Below the pieces are notes generated by a model that did not search any database, was not told the DNA's origin, and worked only from the letters and a program-made list of their open reading frames with translations. A DNA stretch of 50,549 bases from Psychrobacter sp. APC 3426 (GTDB lineage: Bacteria; Pseudomonadota; Gammaproteobacteria; Pseudomonadales; Moraxellaceae), in the NCBI RefSeq assembly GCF_030408035.1, contig NZ_JASDCF010000024.1, forward strand, positions 1 through 50,549, read 5' to 3'. Both the position numbers and the translations under genes were made by a program. Shown here one piece after another: positions 33,931-41,917 of the stretch (position 1 is the stretch's first letter; the number at the start of each line of letters is the position of its first letter).

Positions 33931-33947
33931 AAATAAAGGAGCTCATC

Positions 33948-34112
33948 ATGGCTAATAAAGAAAAAGTAAAAGCGTTGAAGCAAGAGATCAAAGACACCAA
34001 GGCAAACATCAAAGATCAAAATAAGAATCTTAAAGATCTTAAAAAAGCCCTAAAGAAAGCTAAAAAAGAGAAGCCTGAGAAAAAGTCTAAAAATGAGAAG
34101 AAAGCCAAATAA
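33948..34112 (+). CDS. Small lysine-rich coiled-coil protein (54 residues)
   Basis: A 54-residue protein beginning MANKEKVKALKQEIKDTKAN, with 22 lysines and no Cys, Trp, Tyr, Phe or His. Residues ~4-38 have hydrophobic residues (V7, L10, I14, I21, L28, L31, L35) at roughly heptad spacing and are predicted helical, possibly a coiled coil. The C-terminal third is Lys/Glu-rich and probably disordered. It is supported as a real gene by a strong ribosome site (AAAGGAG), a promoter at 33806-33834 and its own terminator at 34156-34190. It is highly basic, so nucleic-acid binding or a histone-H1-like or stress role is conceivable, but this is only inference. Confidence 0.75.
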   Translation: MANKEKVKALKQEIKDTKANIKDQNKNLKDLKKALKKAKKEKPEKKSKNEKKAK

Positions 34113-34155
34113 GCTTTTTTTAGACGTTTGTTAGATATATAAGCTGCTTAAATAG

Positions 34156-34190
34156 AAAAGAGGATAGCAATTGCTGTCCTCTTTTCTGTT
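34156..34190 (+). terminator. Terminator of the 54-residue protein gene
   Basis: AAAAGAGGATAGCAA (34156-34170) pairs with TTGCTGTCCTCTTTT (34171-34185) with one wobble and no real loop in DNA. It separates the small gene from the converging recG. Confidence 0.85.
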
Positions 34191-34249
34191 TGTCGTTAAT
34201 ACTTACATTCAGTAGTGCTTAAATTCACTACTACTCATCAAGCCATTTC

Positions 34250-36616
34250 TTAAGCATTGGTATAGCGGCTGGCCTCGGGCATCCAGCGGTGTATTAATTG
34301 GCTGACATCGGCTTTACGCGTGGGGTCTGCAATTAGATGCTTCGCCAAACGCTGCGCAATGGCAAACAGCTCTTCATCACGAATGAGATCAGCCAAATAA
34401 TAGCCCACATTACCTGTTTGCCGTTTGCCAAGTAATTCACCTGGACCACGCAGCTCTAAGTCTTTTTGGGCAATGACGAAACCATCGGTGCTATCGCGTA
34501 ATACATTTAAACGCTCAGTGCCAGTTTCCGACAACGGCTTTTGGTATAACAATACACAATAGCTCTTGGTCGAGCCGCGACCAACGCGCCCACGCAACTG
34601 ATGCAATTGTGAAAGACCCAAACGCTCGGCATTTTCGATGACCATTAATGATGCATTGGGCACATCAACCCCAACTTCGATAACCGTTGTTGCAATCAAT
34701 AAGTCAAGATTGCCTGATTTGAACTCCAGCATGATGGCTTGCTTATCAGCGGATTTCATTTTGCCATGTACCAGCCCAATACGAATATCCAAACGCTCAT
34801 TTAAGTCCTCATAAGTGGCCTCAGCGGCTTGCGCATCGAGTACGCTCGACTCTTCTACTAACGAACAAACCCAATACGCCTGCCTACCTGCCTCACAATT
34901 AATCGCAATTCGTTCTATCACTTCATCACGGCGGTTGCGATCAATTGTCACCGTAGTAATTGGCGTACGTCCCGGTGGCAACTCATCAATGATCGAGGTA
35001 TCCATGTCACCGTAAACACTCATCGCTAGCGTACGCGGAATCGGGGTCGCGGTCATAATCAGCTGATGCGGGGTACTATTGGCCACGCCTTTATTGGTCA
35101 AGGCCATGCGCTGCTCAACGCCAAAGCGGTGCTGCTCATCAATGATGACCAGTCCTAACTTGGCAAATTGTACTTGCTCTTGAAACAGCGCATGAGTACC
35201 GACGACCACTTGCACGGTGTTTTCGCTCACGGCCTCTAATGCTTCGCGGCGCTGCTTGGTGGTTTGCTTACCAGCGAGCCAGCCAACACCAATACCTAAC
35301 GGCTCAAACCACTGCTTAAAGTTTAATAAATGCTGCTCCGCTAAGATCTCAGTCGGTGCCATGACCGCCACCTGCCAGCCACTATCGAGCGCATAGCCCG
35401 CTGCGCCTGCTGCAACTAGAGTCTTACCTGCGCCCACATCACCCTGTACCAATCGTAGCATTGGGATAGAAGTCGCCATATCAGCCGTAATATCTTTCAT
35501 CACTCTTTTTTGTGCGCCCGTGAGGTCAAAAGGCAATGCCGAAAATAGCTTATCAGCCAATGGACTTTGGGTGGCACATTTGGGCGCTTTATACTGATGT
35601 AATTGCTGACGGCGATATAACAGACTGAGCTGATGCGCGGTCAACTCTTCAATAATGAGGCGCTGACAGGCAGCATGCGTACGCGCGCTTAGTTGGGTGA
35701 GTAGCTTATACTGCTGCCCTGCATCGGTATAAGTAGGCGGTGTATGCAGTAACACTAAGGCTTCAAATATCGTCAAGTTATAGACATTATTATTGCCCGT
35801 TTTCGCAGCGACTGTATTGATATTATGGTTTGTCTCACTGCTTGTATTGTATGCAGTGCTACTGGCTTTATTGACACTATGACCAATCGTGTTGTCAGGT
35901 ACACTACGCGCCAGAGTTGAGAATATATCTTCCGAATATTCTGGCTCTGCTACCAATGATGCAGTCGGCTCAAACGGTGCTAATGGCAAGTCCGCTACCA
36001 CCGCAAAATCCTCTGGCGTAAATAGCGTCATCGGCAGACCTTGACTGCGGACGGTTTGCAATGCCAATTTAATCAAGGTGCGTAGTTTATTCTGGTGCAA
36101 GCCTTTGACGCTCGGATAGATTGGCTGCAGACCTGTATCAGTCATAACTGTATTATCAGTGATAACCTGATATTCAGGATGATGCATCTGCTTACCGTAA
36201 CGGCTGACTTTTACCTCGCCAAACAACTGTAGCCGTGTACCCAGACTCATCGTTTGTGCAAGGCCACGATATACCTTAAAAAAACGCAGCGATATCGTGC
36301 CAGTATCATCATCTATAATGACTGTCATACCGCTGCGTTTGGTATCGACATGTACAACGCGCCCAGTAATTAATGCCGCTTGCCCATGACCCACATCGGC
36401 TATCGATACCAGTCGGCTACGATCTTCATAATCACGTGGCAAATGCAGCAGCAAATCAAATATGCGTTTGATATCCAATTGTGCCAGTTGCTCTGCGACT
36501 TTTGGTCCGACACCCGCCAGCGCCGTCACCGGCATATCGAGTGCCGAAACTGATGGCTCAGAACCACCATGGTCTGATAAATGAACTGAAGAATGACTTA
36601 CCGATATGGGCATCAA
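34250..36616 (-). CDS. recG: ATP-dependent DNA helicase RecG, with internal insertion
   Basis: A 788-residue RecG, which remodels stalled forks and Holliday junctions. The wedge/OB domain covers ~30-215 (ALAGVGPKVAEQLAQLDI, LLHLPRDYEDRS). Helicase motifs follow: QGDVGAGKTLVAAGAA (Walker A), VIIDEQHRFGVEQR (DEQH box), TATPIPRTL and VGVDVPNASLMVIENAERLG. The C-terminus has QLRGRVGRG and LELRGPGELLGKRQTG. RecG is normally ~690 residues. The extra length is mainly a Ser/Asn/Thr-rich insert at ~223-278, between the wedge domain and EALVLLHTPP. The first ~25 residues are also extra. It is monocistronic. Confidence 0.96.
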   Translation of the reverse strand: MMPISVSHSSVHLSDHGGSEPSVSALDMPVTALAGVGPKVAEQLAQLDIKRIFDLLLHLPRDYEDRSRLVSIADVGHGQAALITGRVVHVDTKRSGMTVIIDDDTGTISLRFFKVYRGLAQTMSLGTRLQLFGEVKVSRYGKQMHHPEYQVITDNTVMTDTGLQPIYPSVKGLHQNKLRTLIKLALQTVRSQGLPMTLFTPEDFAVVADLPLAPFEPTASLVAEPEYSEDIFSTLARSVPDNTIGHSVNKASSTAYNTSSETNHNINTVAAKTGNNNVYNLTIFEALVLLHTPPTYTDAGQQYKLLTQLSARTHAACQRLIIEELTAHQLSLLYRRQQLHQYKAPKCATQSPLADKLFSALPFDLTGAQKRVMKDITADMATSIPMLRLVQGDVGAGKTLVAAGAAGYALDSGWQVAVMAPTEILAEQHLLNFKQWFEPLGIGVGWLAGKQTTKQRREALEAVSENTVQVVVGTHALFQEQVQFAKLGLVIIDEQHRFGVEQRMALTNKGVANSTPHQLIMTATPIPRTLAMSVYGDMDTSIIDELPPGRTPITTVTIDRNRRDEVIERIAINCEAGRQAYWVCSLVEESSVLDAQAAEATYEDLNERLDIRIGLVHGKMKSADKQAIMLEFKSGNLDLLIATTVIEVGVDVPNASLMVIENAERLGLSQLHQLRGRVGRGSTKSYCVLLYQKPLSETGTERLNVLRDSTDGFVIAQKDLELRGPGELLGKRQTGNVGYYLADLIRDEELFAIAQRLAKHLIADPTRKADVSQLIHRWMPEASRYTNA

Positions 36617-36896
36617 TAATCCTAATGATGTTAAAGTAAATATTATTTAATCAACTGTCTTTTCTTAACGTCTATTTTTTAAAGTCTGTTTTTTTAAAGT
36701 CTAAGCCGTCTTATAAAAGCTATAATCATCAACTTACTATAAAGTGCTCAGTCATGATTATTATAACTGACAAGCTACTTGCCTATGCTAAGCTATTTAG
36801 CAATACGGCGTCTAGCTGATTTCTGAGTAAGCTATTGATAAATGATTTATCGCTTAACCTTTTGTTCCTCTATGACGATTTTTGCTAAGGTTTTTT

Positions 36897-37892
36897 ATGT
36901 TCTCATTTGCTAACTCTTACCCATATCGTCATTTATCACAATTACTGCGATTCAGTATGCTTGGCATATTAGGTTTTTCTATCACTGCCTGTCAGAGTAT
37001 GACCCCAGTTGCTGAAACCGTCACACCACCAAGTAACCAACCAAAAATTGCCTTGGTTTTAGGTGGCGGCGGCGCCAAAGGTTTTGCTCATGTTGGTGTG
37101 ATTAAGGTGTTAGAAGAAAATGGCATTAAGCCAACTTTGGTCGTTGGCACTAGCGTCGGTAGCTTGGTTGGCAGCCTATACACCAGTGGTTACAATCCAC
37201 AGCAGCTTGAACAATTAGCGTTGACCACCCCTGATAGCGAGTTGACAGACTTTGTCTTTTCCAACCAAGGCTTTATCGAAGGTATTAAGCTGAAAAACTT
37301 CATTAACGCAAAAGTCGGTGGACGCGCAATAGAAGACTTTCCAATGCGCTTTGCGGCGGTCGCTGCAGAAAAACAGACGTTGAAAAAGGCAGTCTTTACC
37401 ACTGGAAATGCAGGACTTGCAGTACAAGCGTCATCTAGTGTACCTAATATCTTCATCGCGCCACGTATCCCGGAAAAAGTTGGTAAGAAATATATTGATG
37501 GCGGTGTGGTCAGCTTAGTTCCTGTTGATAGCGCACGTGATTTGGGCGCTGATATTGTCATTGCTGTCGATGTCACAGCTAATAATAACAATAACAGCCC
37601 TTCTACCATCAATAAAATTCCGACCATTAGCTCATTAAGTAGCTTTTGGAGCTTTTTAGAAAACAGTGTCGTCGCTAATAGCGCTCAAGCTAGCATCAGA
37701 CAGTCATCAGTGCGTCACGAAAGAGAGCGTGCGGATATTGTTATCATACCAAATGTCGCTCATATCAGCTCGATTGACACCAGTCAACGTAGTGAGCTTA
37801 TCCATGCTGGCTCGCAAGCCACAACTGCACAGATTGCTGCTATTAAGCAGCTGATTAAAGAAAAATCCAAAAGTAAATATGCAACGCTTTAA
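36897..37892 (+). CDS. Patatin-like phospholipase lipoprotein (RssA-like)
   Basis: A 331-residue lipoprotein. The signal peptide ends in a lipobox, SITAC, with Cys32 as the lipidated residue. The patatin catalytic parts are complete: oxyanion loop GGGGAKG (~56-62), nucleophile Ser86 in GTSVG (~84-88) and the dyad Asp201 in IDGGVV. It should be a serine acyl hydrolase facing the periplasm from a lipid anchor. The ATG at 36897 behind AAGG is preferred to the TTG at 36882. Tandem TTTTTTAAAGTCT repeats and a TATAAT lie in the upstream region. A terminator follows at 37927-37963. Confidence 0.9.
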   Translation: MFSFANSYPYRHLSQLLRFSMLGILGFSITACQSMTPVAETVTPPSNQPKIALVLGGGGAKGFAHVGVIKVLEENGIKPTLVVGTSVGSLVGSLYTSGYNPQQLEQLALTTPDSELTDFVFSNQGFIEGIKLKNFINAKVGGRAIEDFPMRFAAVAAEKQTLKKAVFTTGNAGLAVQASSSVPNIFIAPRIPEKVGKKYIDGGVVSLVPVDSARDLGADIVIAVDVTANNNNNSPSTINKIPTISSLSSFWSFLENSVVANSAQASIRQSSVRHERERADIVIIPNVAHISSIDTSQRSELIHAGSQATTAQIAAIKQLIKEKSKSKYATL

Positions 37893-37926
37893 AAAACCAA
37901 CAATCACTTATCTTAAGTTTCCCCAT

Positions 37927-37963
37927 AAAAAAGCACCGCAATCATCAATTGCAGTGCTTCTCT
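37927..37963 (+). terminator. Terminator downstream of the patatin gene
   Basis: AAGCAC-C-GCAAT (37931-37942) pairs with ATTGC-A-GTGCTT (37949-37959) around a short loop, with an internal mismatch. A-run before and mixed T-rich run after. Confidence 0.65.
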
Positions 37964-38094
37964 ATCATCTGAATATCAAGTATGACTGTTATATCATTTC
38001 CAAAAATGAGAGTAACGCGGAAAACTTGCGCAAGTACTACACCTAGTAGGCTTAGCAAGTTTGACAATGTTATTCTCATTCTTTGGGATTGGTA

Positions 38095-38691
38095 TCATTT
38101 CACTTTTGCACGATACTTAACCACTACCGTATCATTTAGACCCACGCCTTCTAGATCCCAACGTACCGCTTTATAGTGCTTAAGCTCAACATCTTGCAGT
38201 TGGTTATTGACGCGCGTACGCAGTGGCATACGAGCAAAGGCATTACCATCGACGCTACCATATGGAAAATCAGGTGTGACAGTACGTAGCAGCTCTACTT
38301 GATCGGGAATACTCATCGTGACCGTCATTTTACGGACGCGATCCGCATTGGTATTGGTGAAATAGCCTTGATATTCCAACACATTGCCAGATTGCAAGCG
38401 CGTATTGGCATTGACTGGAACCAAAACCTCTTGACCATTTGCATCGACGCTAACTAATGACGCTGTGATTTTACTATTGACTGCTTGGGCGCTTGAGTTG
38501 CTACTCTTATTGGTATTGGCCTGTACAGCAACTGAACTATCGACCGCTTGCTCTGGCGTCGGTAACATCGCGGAGGCTTGCGTGACGACCATTGCACCGA
38601 TCAACGTACCGGCAACAACGTGAAACAAGCGGTGTCCGCTCCAAGCACTAAATGGACTAGCAAATTGGTTGGTTTTTTTCATGGTGTTCAT
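38095..38691 (-). CDS. Exported protein of unknown function with a DUF11-like C-terminal half
   Basis: A 198-residue precursor with a long signal peptide (basic MNTMKKTNQ, hydrophobic VVAGTLIGAMVVTQ, cleavage near ASA). The linker after it is Ser/Asn/Gln-rich and disordered. The second half (~75-198) looks like an immunoglobulin-like beta sandwich of the DUF11 or related cell-surface type: VLEYQGYFTNTNADRVRKMT, TMSIPDQVELLRT, and the closing LNDTVVVKYRAKVK. No catalytic motif. It may be a surface or periplasmic structural protein. Three CGGTAAAA repeats lie 19-57 bases upstream of the start. The family is not certain. Confidence 0.7.
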   Translation of the reverse strand: MNTMKKTNQFASPFSAWSGHRLFHVVAGTLIGAMVVTQASAMLPTPEQAVDSSVAVQANTNKSSNSSAQAVNSKITASLVSVDANGQEVLVPVNANTRLQSGNVLEYQGYFTNTNADRVRKMTVTMSIPDQVELLRTVTPDFPYGSVDGNAFARMPLRTRVNNQLQDVELKHYKAVRWDLEGVGLNDTVVVKYRAKVK

Positions 38692-39218
38692 TATCCCTAG
38701 TTAATATTTCGGTAAAACGCAGTATATCGGTAAAATGTAACGGTAAAACATCAAGAGTTTTGAATATTCCTGCTTATTTGACAGCATTATTGTTGGATAA
38801 AACATTGGTGTAAAGCACAATCATTCACGCAAGATGTCATTGGTTATAGGCAATCTAAACACTATTAATTAATCTAACATTCTATAGCGCTATCGCCAAT
38901 TGACAAGTGCGGTTCAGCTTTTTGGTTAATCGATGTATTTATGAATCAGTGTGTTTGTTCATCTTTTTTATAGAGCGCTTTTATTGATTATCTTCGTTCG
39001 CTATCAGTAAAGCAATAGCGCCTAGCATAGCAAAAACTATTTATAGGTACACTAATCCCGTGTTTAGGTTGTGTATATGGTACATCAGCGATGAAATTGA
39101 CAAACATGACTGAAATAAAAGATAGCTCATAACGGCGTTTTTTGCTATGGTAAATCTTTAGCGATGGACATTTTTTTGCCACGCCCCTTTTCTTATTCTG
39201 ACTACTACTGCTCCCATT
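38692..39218. other. Intergenic region between the exported-protein gene and argA
   Basis: About 530 bases. Next to the exported-protein gene there are three direct repeats CGGTAAAA (38710-38717, 38728-38735, 38741-38748). The rest is AT-rich; no credible gene or clear promoter for argA was found. Confidence 0.5.
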
Positions 39219-40544
39219 ATGACTACTAGCGCCATGCCCCAGATTAATCCTGAATACGTTCATTGGTTCCGTAACTCTGCCCCCTACATTAACACTCATC
39301 GCGGCAAAACGTTCGTGATTATGTTTGGCGGTGAAGCGGTCAATCACGCAAATTTTAGCACCCTTATTCATGACTTTGCCTTATTGCATAGCTTGGGTAT
39401 CAAGTTAGTGTTGGTGCATGGGGCGCGACCGCAAATCGAAAAGAATCTAAAAGACGCTGATATTACCACCTCTCCCTTGCATCAAGACGTCCGTGTCACA
39501 CCACGGGTAGCAATGCCTGCCATTCTACAGGCAGTAGGTGCGATTCGCTTACAGATTGAAGCACAGCTATCGATGGGACTGGCCAACTCTCCTATGTATG
39601 GCTCACGTATTGACGCTATCTCAGGTAACTTTGTCACCGCCCGTCCATATGGTATTCGTGATGGTGTCGATTACCAAATGACTGGTGAAGTGCGCTCTAT
39701 CGATGTTGAGGCCATCAAAAACAATCTTTTGCACGACCATATTGTGATTTTGGGCTCAATGGGTTATTCAGCGACTGGTGAAGTCTTTAACCTACTTGCT
39801 GAAGACGTTGCACTTAGTGCCGCAGTTGAATTGGGTGCAGATAAGCTCATTTTTCTAGGAGAAGAAGCAGGTATCAATGATGGCGATCGTTTGCTGCGTG
39901 AAATGATTCCAAACGAAGTTGATCGCTTCTTACGCGACCGCGATTTGAACTGCGAGATTAATTACTTCTTAAACTGCGCAAGCCAAGCTTGTCGTCAAGG
40001 GGTTCATCGCACCCATATTATTTCATACGCCAAAAACGGTGCCTTACTAGAAGAGCTGTTTACTCGTGATGGTTCTGGCACTCTCATTAGCCATGACCCT
40101 TATGAAGAGATTCGCCGCGCTAACATCGATGACGTGGTTGGACTGATTGAGCTACTGTCACCGCTAGAAGAACAAGGTATTTTGGTCAGCCGTTCACGCG
40201 AGCGTTTAGAGCAAGAAATTGACAACTATAGTGTCATTGAACGGGATGGTATGATACTAGGCTGTGCCGCCCTTTATCCATTGGATGCGGATTCCGCAGA
40301 AGTCGCTTGTGTGGCGGTACACTCAGAATACCGCAATGGCAGCCGTGGCAACGACCTATTAGCCTTTTTAGAGCAGCAAGCACGCAGCCATGGACTACAC
40401 AAGCTGTTCGTTTTGACCACTCGTACTGCACACTGGTTTGTGGAGCACGGCTTCGTTGAAGTGGATGCCAGCGCCCTACCTGAACCCCGTCAAGAGAAAT
40501 ACAACAATGGCCGTAACTCAAAAGTGTTCCAAAAGACTTTGTAA
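39219..40544 (+). CDS. argA: N-acetylglutamate synthase
   Basis: A 441-residue ArgA, which makes N-acetylglutamate, the first step of arginine synthesis. The N-terminal amino-acid-kinase-like domain (~20-290) has KTFVIMFGGEAVNHANFSTL, LVLVHGARPQIEKNL and VTPRVAMPAILQAVGAIRLQ. It lacks kinase activity in this family and binds arginine as feedback inhibitor. The C-terminal GNAT domain (~295-440) has DSAEVACVAVHSEYRNGSRG and FVLTTRTAHWFVEHGF. The length is near E. coli (443). The start has a poor ribosome site; other starts upstream are possible. It is followed by a terminator at 40594-40628. Confidence 0.95.
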   Translation: MTTSAMPQINPEYVHWFRNSAPYINTHRGKTFVIMFGGEAVNHANFSTLIHDFALLHSLGIKLVLVHGARPQIEKNLKDADITTSPLHQDVRVTPRVAMPAILQAVGAIRLQIEAQLSMGLANSPMYGSRIDAISGNFVTARPYGIRDGVDYQMTGEVRSIDVEAIKNNLLHDHIVILGSMGYSATGEVFNLLAEDVALSAAVELGADKLIFLGEEAGINDGDRLLREMIPNEVDRFLRDRDLNCEINYFLNCASQACRQGVHRTHIISYAKNGALLEELFTRDGSGTLISHDPYEEIRRANIDDVVGLIELLSPLEEQGILVSRSRERLEQEIDNYSVIERDGMILGCAALYPLDADSAEVACVAVHSEYRNGSRGNDLLAFLEQQARSHGLHKLFVLTTRTAHWFVEHGFVEVDASALPEPRQEKYNNGRNSKVFQKTL

Positions 40545-40593
40545 TTAATGCTGCAGCGGACTCATTAAAAACTGATCTAATGACCTCTCATGA

Positions 40594-40628
40594 AAAAGCC
40601 CTCATAATTAATTATGAGGGCTTTTGTT
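40594..40628 (+). terminator. Bidirectional terminator between argA and the FKBP gene
   Basis: A perfect 32-bp palindrome with AAAAGCCCTCATAA (from 40594) and TTATGAGGGCTTTT (to 40625), flanked by A- and T-runs. Confidence 0.92.
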
Positions 40629-40699
40629 GTAGCTGCTATCTAAAGCTATTAAGCCCTTAGCGCAGCATACTTCATTACTATACTATCTTAATTTTTATA

Positions 40700-41431
40700 C
40701 TATTTTACTTTTAATAGCTCAACAGTAAAGATAAGCGTGCTATTAGGCTCGATACCTGCGTTACCCGCTTCGCCATAAGCGATGTCTGATGGGATATAAA
40801 ACTCGTACTTACCGCCCTCTTTCATCAACTGTAGACCTTCTGTCCAACCAGCGATTACTTGGTTTAGTGGAAATTCAATTGCCTCACCACGCTCATACGA
40901 GCTATCAAATACGGTGCCATCGATGAGCTTGCCTTCGTAGTTCACTTCAACGACATCAGTGGCTTTTGGTGATTTGCCAGTACCTGCTGTGATGACCTTA
41001 TACTGTAGACCAGAAGCGGTCTCTTTCACGCCTTCTTTCTTCGCATTTTCTGCTAAGAATGCAGCCCCTGCCGCTTTATTGTCGGTGGCTTTGGTTTCCA
41101 TTTCTTTAACGAACTTTTCTTCTTGCTCTTTTTGGTAGTCCATCAATACTTGTTGCATTTGCTCTTGCGTCAATGCTGAATCATTACCTTCGTAACCATC
41201 ACGAAAACCTTTTTCGAACGTATCAAGATTCAGGTCGCCAACGGCTTCTTTATTACCTTCAGCCATCATATAACCTAGGCTATAACCCACTTTTTCATTG
41301 GTTGGGCTTTGTTCAGTAATTGCAACGCTTTGGGCAGCCGTTTCTTGATTGCCGTTATTGGTGCTACAACCTGTTATTAACAACATAGCACTAGCAAGTG
41401 CACTAACGCTTAAAGTAGTGATTTTTTTCAT
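40700..41431 (-). CDS. FKBP-type peptidyl-prolyl isomerase lipoprotein (FkpA/Mip-like)
   Basis: A 243-residue lipoprotein. The signal MKKITTLSVSALASAMLLIT ends in lipobox ITGC with Cys22. The N-terminal helical dimer domain (~45-125) has KVGYSLGYMMAEGNKE and FEKGFRDGYEG. The FKBP domain (~140-243) has GLQYKVITAGTGKSPKATDV, NYEGKLIDGTVFDSSYERGE, VIAGWTEGLQLMKEGGKYEF, IPSDIAYGEAG and NSTLIFTVELLKVK. It is a periplasmic folding factor, like FkpA or Mip. Confidence 0.95.
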   Translation of the reverse strand: MKKITTLSVSALASAMLLITGCSTNNGNQETAAQSVAITEQSPTNEKVGYSLGYMMAEGNKEAVGDLNLDTFEKGFRDGYEGNDSALTQEQMQQVLMDYQKEQEEKFVKEMETKATDNKAAGAAFLAENAKKEGVKETASGLQYKVITAGTGKSPKATDVVEVNYEGKLIDGTVFDSSYERGEAIEFPLNQVIAGWTEGLQLMKEGGKYEFYIPSDIAYGEAGNAGIEPNSTLIFTVELLKVK

Positions 41432-41917
41432 AAAGTACTCTCAAATTGTATGAATAGTGGCGAGATGTCACATTCTTCTATAATAGCAAATCTTAGTTTT
41501 GGTAACCACGCCTCAGACCAAATTATCGGGCGAATGTACAGTCTATGTTAATATTTCTTATGATAATAACAAGTTATCACACAAATATAGTAACAGGTTA
41601 AGCTTTCTGTCTTTAAATCTACCTATACATCAGCTAAGCTAAATTAGTTAAGGGGATACGTAACCAATCGTAAGCTTCTATCATCAGTGTTTTGGCATTT
41701 ATAGCGATGTAATAATCGACATGGCAAGTAATTGATGCCATAAATGTTAAAGCCAGTGCTTCTGATAGAGGTTAATGATTATAAATTATGATATCCCTAT
41801 ATAACTTAAACTAAAAATACTGTTTATAACACTACCTTATATTTGTTTGGCTGAGTAATACTGGTAATAATATTTTTGTATTTGGCTGCTGATATGAGAT
41901 GATTAAAGGAGGATAAG
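41432..41917. other. Intergenic region upstream of the CmpX-like channel
   Basis: About 490 AT-rich bases between divergent genes. A hairpin TGATAA/TTATCA lies at 41561-41579, near neither gene. No clear promoter or coding frame was found. Confidence 0.5.

Noticed and set aside
36671..36702. Tandem TTTTTTAAAGTCT repeats upstream of the patatin gene
   Set aside because: Only two imperfect T-rich units, probably slippage; no clear regulatory meaning.
38988..39371. 127-codon minus-strand frame overlapping the argA start
   Set aside because: It overlaps strongly conserved argA codons and has no family resemblance.
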